A DNA stretch of 64,000 nucleotides, taken from the NCBI RefSeq assembly GCF_014216315.1, contig NZ_CP045702.1, forward strand, positions 1,674,001-1,738,000, written 5' to 3'. The translations under genes were made by a program, and so were the position numbers. The DNA is from Streptomyces finlayi (GTDB lineage: Bacteria; Actinomycetota; Actinomycetes; Streptomycetales; Streptomycetaceae). Below the pieces are notes generated by a model. It was not told the origin of the DNA. It did not search any database and saw only the letters and a program-made list of their open reading frames with translations. Every line of letters begins with the position of its first letter. Position 1 is the first letter of the stretch. This document shows, piece by piece, positions 59,120 through 64,000 of this stretch.

Positions 59120-60531
59120 CAATGGCCATGAGTTAGATCGGGTCGGGTGTCAGTGTGTGGAGCACGATGGTGCGGGTGACGCGCCGGGTTCCGGGGTCGG
59201 TTGAGCTGCGGGTTTGGTAGCTGAGATGGGGGCGTTTCGTGGTGCGGGGCGTGGTGCGGGTGGGGCGGTCTCGGATGTGCATGCCGGGGAGGTCGGCTAT
59301 GAGGAAGTGCAGGGCCTTCGCGAGCTGGTCAGGGGGAAAAAGCCGTCCTGAGGGAGCTTTTGACGGCGTCCAGGACGGGCGGGAAGCTGATGCGGGCGGG
59401 GTCGATGCCCGCGATCACGGCGGCCCTGGCGATCAGGGTGCGCAGGGCCTGGTAGACGCAGAGTAGCGCCCACAGTTCTTGTCGTACTCCCTCGGGTTTG
59501 CCCGAGCGCAGGATGCCGCCACTTTGCCGCAGGTCGACCTTGAGCAGTTTGAAGAGCACTTCCACCGACCAGCGTTCGGCGTAGTTGCGGGCCAGCTCCA
59601 AAGCGGGCGCGTGCTCAGGGTCCAGCAGGGTGGTGATGAGGCAGAAGACCTCGCTGATTCCGCCGTCGTCGGCGACGGAGTACTCGATGACTCGTACCGT
59701 GACCCGCTGCGACTTCCGCTCGCCGCGCAGTTCGGACAGGTACGTGCCGTCGGCCAGCCGTTTCTTGACGGGCAGGGTGAAGGAAGCCGAGACGCGCCAC
59801 AGCAGTTGTGCGCCCGTCGCGGCGGCAGCCCGGTACAGGCCGAACGAGGGGAAGCCGCGGTCGGCCAGCAGCAGCATGCCGGGCGCCAACCGGTCCAACA
59901 GGCGGGTGAACAGGGTGCGTTCACCGACCGCGATGGAGTCGAAGGCCGCCCCGGTCAGGGCCAGCGTGCCGCACTCGGCCAGCGCCACCAGGCGGACCTG
60001 CGGCCGGCTTCCACCGGCCGGAACCGCGAACGCCGCCTCGTTCCGCTTCCCCGAGGGCACATCGAAGACCGTGCCGTCCACCGCCATCAACCGCAGCCCC
60101 CGCCAGAACGCCTCCGGGGTGCGCTCATCGGCCACCGGGGCTGCGACCTCGTCGAACAGGTTCCGCAACGGCGCCTCACCCAACCGGTAACGGGCCAGCG
60201 AGATCGCCCCGTCACTGGGCACCCGGTATTCGCCCCAGCCGCCCCGCGACCACCGCAGCCCCTCCAGCAGGCCCCGCAGGGTGCGCACGTACCCCTTGCC
60301 CGGCTCCAACCACAACGCCAGCGACAAATACATCATCAACTTCGCCGGCAACGACCGCGTTCGCTCCTCACGCGCCCCCGCCTCATCGATCGCCGCCCGC
60401 ACGGCCTCCTCCGGGAACACCGCCGCCAGCAACCCGATCGACACGTCATCCGTCAGCCGCCCCGCGGCCACACCCTCAATCCGCTCCACCCCAAGATCAT
60501 CGCACCCCGGGCAGCTAACTCAGGACCATTG
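59120..60531 (-). mobile_element. IS4-family insertion sequence
   Basis: 1412 bp with terminal inverted repeats CAATGGCCATGAGTTAG (left) and CAATGGTCCTGAGTTAG (right, read inward), 15 of 17 matching, and a perfect 10-bp target duplication. It carries one transposase gene on the minus strand with a frameshift. It sits between the DNA-methyltransferase gene and the conjugation operon, in a non-coding region. Confidence 0.88.
59329..60489 (-). CDS. IS4-family transposase, frameshifted near its end
   Basis: A 386-aa frame with the DDE residues of the IS4 group: MAVDGTVFDVPSG (D), LLADRGFPSFGLY (D) and YAERWSVEVLFKLLK (the Y-R-E signature). It stops at AFSP just after the homopolymer CTTTTTCCCCC (minus strand, about 59332-59342). 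In the +1 frame the sequence continues QLAKALHFLIADLPGMHIRD and ends at 59133, next to the left inverted repeat, a natural end for the protein. Either the gene carries a one-base error or programmed frameshifting occurs. Confidence 0.85.
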   Translation of the reverse strand: MERIEGVAAGRLTDDVSIGLLAAVFPEEAVRAAIDEAGAREERTRSLPAKLMMYLSLALWLEPGKGYVRTLRGLLEGLRWSRGGWGEYRVPSDGAISLARYRLGEAPLRNLFDEVAAPVADERTPEAFWRGLRLMAVDGTVFDVPSGKRNEAAFAVPAGGSRPQVRLVALAECGTLALTGAAFDSIAVGERTLFTRLLDRLAPGMLLLADRGFPSFGLYRAAAATGAQLLWRVSASFTLPVKKRLADGTYLSELRGERKSQRVTVRVIEYSVADDGGISEVFCLITTLLDPEHAPALELARNYAERWSVEVLFKLLKVDLRQSGGILRSGKPEGVRQELWALLCVYQALRTLIARAAVIAGIDPARISFPPVLDAVKSSLRTAFSP

Positions 60532-60541
60532 CACCCTGCCC
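60532..60541. repeat. 10-bp target-site duplication of the IS4 element, right copy
   Basis: CACCCTGCCC, identical to 59110-59119. Confidence 0.85.
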
Positions 60542-60691
60542 CGGCACACCTAGCTCCCGGCCCGGCCATGCGCGGCGAGCGGCAACTCACCCGCACCGGC
60601 CTCCTCGATCGCCCACCACCGGCTGCCGCGCCCCTTCCACCACACCCTGCGTACGCGGCACGCCGGACACCGCACCCCGAAGGACACGTCC

Positions 60692-60754
60692 ATGACGTCT
60701 CGCTACCCACCCATGCCCGAAATCGCTGACACGCGAGCAGTCCGCGCCGGTTGA
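60692..60754 (+). CDS. 20-aa leader peptide before the NlpC/P60 gene
   Basis: ATG at 60692 with AAGGACACGTC upstream opens a 20-codon frame (MTSRYPPMPEIADTRAVRAG) whose stop overlaps the TTG start of the next gene (TTGA at 60751-60754). It is probably a coupling leader; alternatively the start of a disrupted gene. Confidence 0.4.
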   Translation: MTSRYPPMPEIADTRAVRAG

Positions 60755-61884
60755 AAGCGCTCGCCGCCGGCATCGGCGTCGTCTTCCTCTCCCCACTCCT
60801 GCTCGCCGGAACGGCCATGATGGTGGCCTCCTCCGCCGATGCCGTCCAGACCGCAGCGTTCTCCAGCGACTGCCTGACCGACATCGACTCCGGCGAGGTC
60901 GCCAAGCAGGTTTCCAAGATCCTCGACGGGTCGTCCGGCAAGAACGTCAAGATCAAGGGCCTGGACCTGCCGGCCGAGCAAGTCCCCAACGCGCAGACGA
61001 TCGTGGCCAGCGGCATCAGCCTTGACGTGCCCAAGAAGGGCCAGATCATCGCGCTCGCCACCGCGATGCAGGAATCGCGCCTGCGCAACCTCAACTACGG
61101 AGACCGGGACTCGCTGGGCCTGTTCCAGCAGCGCCCCTCCCAGGGCTGGGGCACGGCCCAGCAGATCCGCGACCCGGTCCACGCCTCCGAGCAGTTCTAC
61201 AAGCACCTGCTCAAGGTGAGCGGCTGGCAGCAGATGACCGTCACCCAGGCGGCACAGGCCGTCCAGAAATCTGCCCTCCCCGACGCGTACGCGCAGTGGG
61301 AGGGCCTGTCGACCGCGCTGCAGAAGGCCATCGCCGCCACCTTCCCAGGCGCCGGCAAGGACAAGGTCGACAAGGCGCCGGACAAGGTCAAGGAGCCGAC
61401 GGCCGACACCACCGGCTGCGCTCCGTCCAAGGACGGCTCCGGCTTCGGCCGCATACCCGAGGGGAGCGTCCCGAAGGGATACAAGATCCCCAAGGACGCC
61501 GACCCGAAGGCCCGCAAGGCGCTGGACTGGGCGATGCACCAGCTCGGAACCCAGTACCAGTGGGGCGGCAACTGCACCGACTCGCACGGCCCCGACCCGA
61601 TGGGCCGCTGCGACTGCAGCTCGCTGATGCAGCAGGCATACGCCCACACCGGCGTCACCCTCACCCGTACTACGTACACGCAGGTCAACGAGGGCAAGCC
61701 GGTCTCACCGAGCAAGCTCCAGCCCGGTGACCTGATCTTCAGCCGCGGCACCGCGAGCCGTCCCGAACATGTCGGCATGTACATGGGCGAGGGCCTCGTC
61801 ATCGAGGCGCCGCGCACATCGAAGCCGGTCCGGATCACCCCGATCAAGGACTGGGACATTTTGGCCGCCCGCCGCGTCCTCTGA
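60751..61884 (+). CDS. NlpC/P60 peptidoglycan hydrolase of a conjugation system
   Basis: A 377-aa protein with an N-terminal membrane anchor (LAAGIGVVFLSPLLLAGTAMM). A lysozyme-like region follows: ATAMQESRLRNLNYGDRDSLGLFQQRPSQGWG, with the catalytic glutamate in QES. Near the C-terminus is an NlpC/P60 domain with the catalytic cysteine in GRCDCSSLMQQAYAHTG and histidine in PEHVGMYMG. Two-domain wall hydrolases of this kind open the cell wall for conjugation (VirB1/TcpG-like). First main gene of the operon. Confidence 0.85.
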   Translation: MKALAAGIGVVFLSPLLLAGTAMMVASSADAVQTAAFSSDCLTDIDSGEVAKQVSKILDGSSGKNVKIKGLDLPAEQVPNAQTIVASGISLDVPKKGQIIALATAMQESRLRNLNYGDRDSLGLFQQRPSQGWGTAQQIRDPVHASEQFYKHLLKVSGWQQMTVTQAAQAVQKSALPDAYAQWEGLSTALQKAIAATFPGAGKDKVDKAPDKVKEPTADTTGCAPSKDGSGFGRIPEGSVPKGYKIPKDADPKARKALDWAMHQLGTQYQWGGNCTDSHGPDPMGRCDCSSLMQQAYAHTGVTLTRTTYTQVNEGKPVSPSKLQPGDLIFSRGTASRPEHVGMYMGEGLVIEAPRTSKPVRITPIKDWDILAARRVL

Positions 61885-62031
61885 CGCCGCCTCTCCCGGA
61901 CACCGCCCCGCCCGGACAGCACCTCCGGGCGGGCCTGTGCCGCGGCCGTCTCCCGCACCCCGAGCGCTACCTCCCCCCTTCCCCGCCGGCCCCTCGCCTG
62001 GCCCGCGTACGCAAGGAGCCCCACCACGCCC

Positions 62032-62346
62032 ATGCCCTTTCCCCTCGCAGACCGCGTCATCCAGCTCGCCTACGACCCAGGCATCAAGCCCCAGGGCGGC
62101 GGCCTGCCCGGCCTCGCCGTCCTGAAGAACGTCGTCAACAGCATCAACATGTTCGGAATCATCGCCGTTGTCGGTGCCCTCGCCGTCTCCCTCGGCGTGT
62201 GGGCCTGGGGCCACCACACCGGCGGCCACCAGGCCGAAGCCAACGGCAAGAAGGGCGCCGTCGTCGCCGCCGGCGCCGCCCTCGGCCTGGGCGCCGCGAA
62301 CGGCATCGTCGCGTTCTTCTCGGCCCTCGGCTCGCAGGTCCAGTAA
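62032..62346 (+). CDS. Small two-helix membrane protein, pilin-like
   Basis: A 104-aa protein with two membrane helices (MFGIIAVVGALAVSLGVWAWG and GAVVAAGAALGLGAANGIVAFF) and a short N-terminal soluble part. Proteins of this size and layout (DUF6112-like) sit between the hydrolase and VirB8-like genes of actinobacterial conjugation operons and are thought to act like VirB2. Its stop overlaps the next start by one base (TAATG). Confidence 0.75.
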   Translation: MPFPLADRVIQLAYDPGIKPQGGGLPGLAVLKNVVNSINMFGIIAVVGALAVSLGVWAWGHHTGGHQAEANGKKGAVVAAGAALGLGAANGIVAFFSALGSQVQ

Positions 62347-63032
62347 TGCAGAAACGATTCCCCTCCGTCTCCTTGTCCTCCTACCGCATCGGCTGGTCGG
62401 CCAACAAGCGCATCGCCATCGTCGCGATCGTGGTCACCGCCCTGCTCGCCATCGCCGCTACCGTCGCCTGGCTGAGCGGGAGCAACGAGCAGGGCCAGGA
62501 ACACGCTTCCCCGTCCCCGGCGAGCAGCCCTTCCTCCTCCGAGGCCGCCCCGAAGCCCGCCGCCGGATCGGGGTCAGTGCTCAAGCCTCCGCAGATCGCC
62601 GAGCCCGTCGAGTACGCCAAGGCCGCGGCCCAAATGCTGTGGTCCTACGACAGCCGCAACACCAGTCGTGACCAGCAACTCGCCGGTATGCGCGCGTGGA
62701 TGACCGAGGAGACCACTTACGCCGACTGGGCGTCGGTCTCCGGCCAGGTCCCCGACCCGGTCCTCTGGTCGCGCATGGCCGACCAGGACCAGCACGCCAG
62801 CGCGTCCGTCACCGAGGGCCACTTCCCCTCCGCGTTCAAGGCGGCCCTGGCCGACGACCCGTCCGCGATCACGCAGGCGTACATCTACGTCGTCACCGTC
62901 AACGGCAAGCAGCAGATCGCCTGGAAGAAGGGCGGCGGCGGAGCCGAAGAGCGCGCCGTGACCCTCGCCGTGCAGTGCCGCCCCGACCACGACTGTTCCC
63001 TGGCCGCCATCGCTCCGAACGTCACCCAGTGA
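62346..63032 (+). CDS. VirB8/TcpC-like conjugation protein
   Basis: A 228-aa protein with one N-terminal membrane helix (RIAIVAIVVTALLAIAATVAWL), a Ser/Pro/Ala linker and a C-terminal domain (EYAKAAAQMLWSYDSRNTSRDQQLAGM, then ITQAYIYVVTVNGKQQIAW) that matches the NTF2-like layout of VirB8/TcpC channel proteins. Coupled to the previous gene. Confidence 0.7.
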   Translation: MQKRFPSVSLSSYRIGWSANKRIAIVAIVVTALLAIAATVAWLSGSNEQGQEHASPSPASSPSSSEAAPKPAAGSGSVLKPPQIAEPVEYAKAAAQMLWSYDSRNTSRDQQLAGMRAWMTEETTYADWASVSGQVPDPVLWSRMADQDQHASASVTEGHFPSAFKAALADDPSAITQAYIYVVTVNGKQQIAWKKGGGGAEERAVTLAVQCRPDHDCSLAAIAPNVTQ

Positions 63033-63068
63033 CCCGCGCCTGACACAAGAAAGGAGGAACGACTCCCC

Positions 63069-64000
63069 GTGGGTTTCTGTGACTTCCCCCTGGCAGACAA
63101 GCTGTGCTCCGTCGGTGACGCCGTCGACTTCGCCTCCGACCCCGGCAAGGCCATCGGCGACTGGCTCGCGAAGTCAGCCGGCGAACTTGCCGCCGCGGCT
63201 GCCGACTTGGCAGCCAAAGCGGTCAACACCACGACCAACGTCGACTTGAACGCCGACTGGTTCCGCGACAACTACGAGATGCTGCTGCCGCTGGGCCTGG
63301 TCCTTCTCGTCGCGACATTCTGCGCGCAGCTCGTCAGAGCCGCCATCAAACGCGACGGGCAGGCCCTCACCCAAGCACTGACCGGCACCATATCGGGCGT
63401 GATGTTCGCCTTCTGCGCCATCGCCCTGACCACCGTCGCCATCGAGGTGGTCGACGCCATCTCCAACGGGCTGTTCAAAACCGCGCACCTGAACATCGAG
63501 ACGGCCGTGCGCCGCATCGTGAAGGTCAACCAGATCGCCGGCCTGTCCGGGCTGGGCTGGCTCCTCCCGGTGGTCACCGGGCTCGGCGCCGCCGCCGGAG
63601 CCATCCTCTACTGGTGCGTGATGATGGTCCGCAAGGTCGGCATCCTCGTCATGGTCACCCTGGCGATCTTCGCCGCAGCAGGCGGCGGCTGGGAGGTCGC
63701 ACGCCGCTGGCGCAAGGGCTGGATCGAAGCCACCGCTACCCTCGTGGTCTCCAAGCTCCTGATGACCGTGATCTTCGTTCTCGGCATCGCCGCCATGGGC
63801 AAGACCGAGGCCAAGGACGGCGTCGGCGCACTCGCCGACGTCATGGCCGGCATCGTGATCATGGTCTTGGTGTTGCTCTGCCCCTACGCCGTCTTCAAAT
63901 TCGTGCACTGGGCTGCCGACGGCACCGACGGAGAGTCCATCCACCGCGCCGGTGGTGCCGGAGCCCAGGTCGCCAAGCAGCACGCCGAGAAGGCCGCCCG
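63069..64000 (+). CDS. VirB6/TrbL-like polytopic membrane protein (partial)
   Basis: Starts at GTG 63069 (MGFCDFPLADKLCSVGDAVDF) after GAAAGGAGGAACGA, a strong ribosome site, and runs off the window after 310 residues. After a soluble N-terminal ~70 residues come about five membrane helices (MLLPLGLVLLVATFCAQLV, VMFAFCAIALTTVAIEVV, WLLPVVTGLGAAAGAILYW and others). This is the layout of the VirB6-type channel core in conjugation systems. Confidence 0.75.
   Translation, partial: MGFCDFPLADKLCSVGDAVDFASDPGKAIGDWLAKSAGELAAAAADLAAKAVNTTTNVDLNADWFRDNYEMLLPLGLVLLVATFCAQLVRAAIKRDGQALTQALTGTISGVMFAFCAIALTTVAIEVVDAISNGLFKTAHLNIETAVRRIVKVNQIAGLSGLGWLLPVVTGLGAAAGAILYWCVMMVRKVGILVMVTLAIFAAAGGGWEVARRWRKGWIEATATLVVSKLLMTVIFVLGIAAMGKTEAKDGVGALADVMAGIVIMVLVLLCPYAVFKFVHWAADGTDGESIHRAGGAGAQVAKQHAEKAA

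Overview
The window is high-GC actinobacterial DNA, most likely from Streptomyces or a close relative. The evidence is the G/C-rich third codon positions, frequent GTG and TTG starts, pervasive 4-bp ATGA/GTGA gene overlaps, a WhiB protein, several DUF317-type proteins, an LAxTG sortase substrate and an XRE / ImmA-IrrE / MAB_1171c-type cluster. No rRNA, tRNA or CRISPR array was seen. The mix of mobilisation genes, conjugation (type IV secretion-like) genes, three families of recombinase or transposase and many plasmid-type hypothetical genes suggests a large (possibly linear) plasmid or an integrated conjugative island rather than core chromosome. No telomere or replication origin could be proven.

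Layout. 1-4877 (+): the end of a nucleoside-diphosphate-kinase-like gene, then a tight operon of a small protein, a CYTH protein, an HD-domain protein, an unrecognised 463-aa protein, a SAM methyltransferase and a P-loop kinase-like protein. 4956-6345 (-): three coupled genes including a nucleoside 2-deoxyribosyltransferase-like protein. 8002-10175: a transposon-like unit with 34-bp perfect terminal inverted repeats and a 9-bp target duplication. It carries a cold-shock gene and is interrupted by an IS3-family element. 10560-14490: a degenerate EF-Tu-like G domain, a hemopexin-repeat protein and a secreted beta-helix protein. 14825-21240: three 2H-phosphoesterase-like genes around a recombinase / XRE / zinc-ribbon recombinase-like trio. 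21433-25060 (-): amidase, membrane protein, ImmA/IrrE protease and XRE regulator.

25903-32817 (+) is a plasmid-style block: HTH protein with palindromic repeats, WhiB, a membrane protein with tandem 45-bp repeats, MobC and relaxase, with a cluster of perfect inverted repeats inside mobC that looks like oriT. 32899-36429: lipoprotein, a broken VanX-like dipeptidase remnant and DUF317-type proteins. 36654-39641 (+): a HEPN-motif protein followed by a PD-(D/E)XK-like nuclease, a candidate defence pair. 40631-44394 (+): two large coupled tyrosine recombinases of Tn554 TnpA/TnpB type. 44505-57908 (-): methyltransferase, truncated GFA protein, sortase-anchored Cna-B protein, then a long leftward series (DUF317 proteins, ATP-grasp ligase, MFS exporter, winged-helix proteins, RelE-like and DUF4913-like proteins). 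58061-58846 (-): a DNA methyltransferase. 59120-60531: an IS4-family element with 10-bp target duplications and a frameshifted transposase. 60692-64000 (+): the start of a conjugation operon (leader peptide, NlpC/P60 hydrolase, small pilin-like protein, VirB8/TcpC-like protein and a VirB6-like membrane protein running off the window).

Working together, MobC/relaxase plus the putative oriT would process DNA, and the 60751-64000 operon would build the transfer channel. The recombinase modules, IS elements and the 34-bp-repeat transposon record repeated insertions. Function calls come from reading motifs by eye; no database search was possible.
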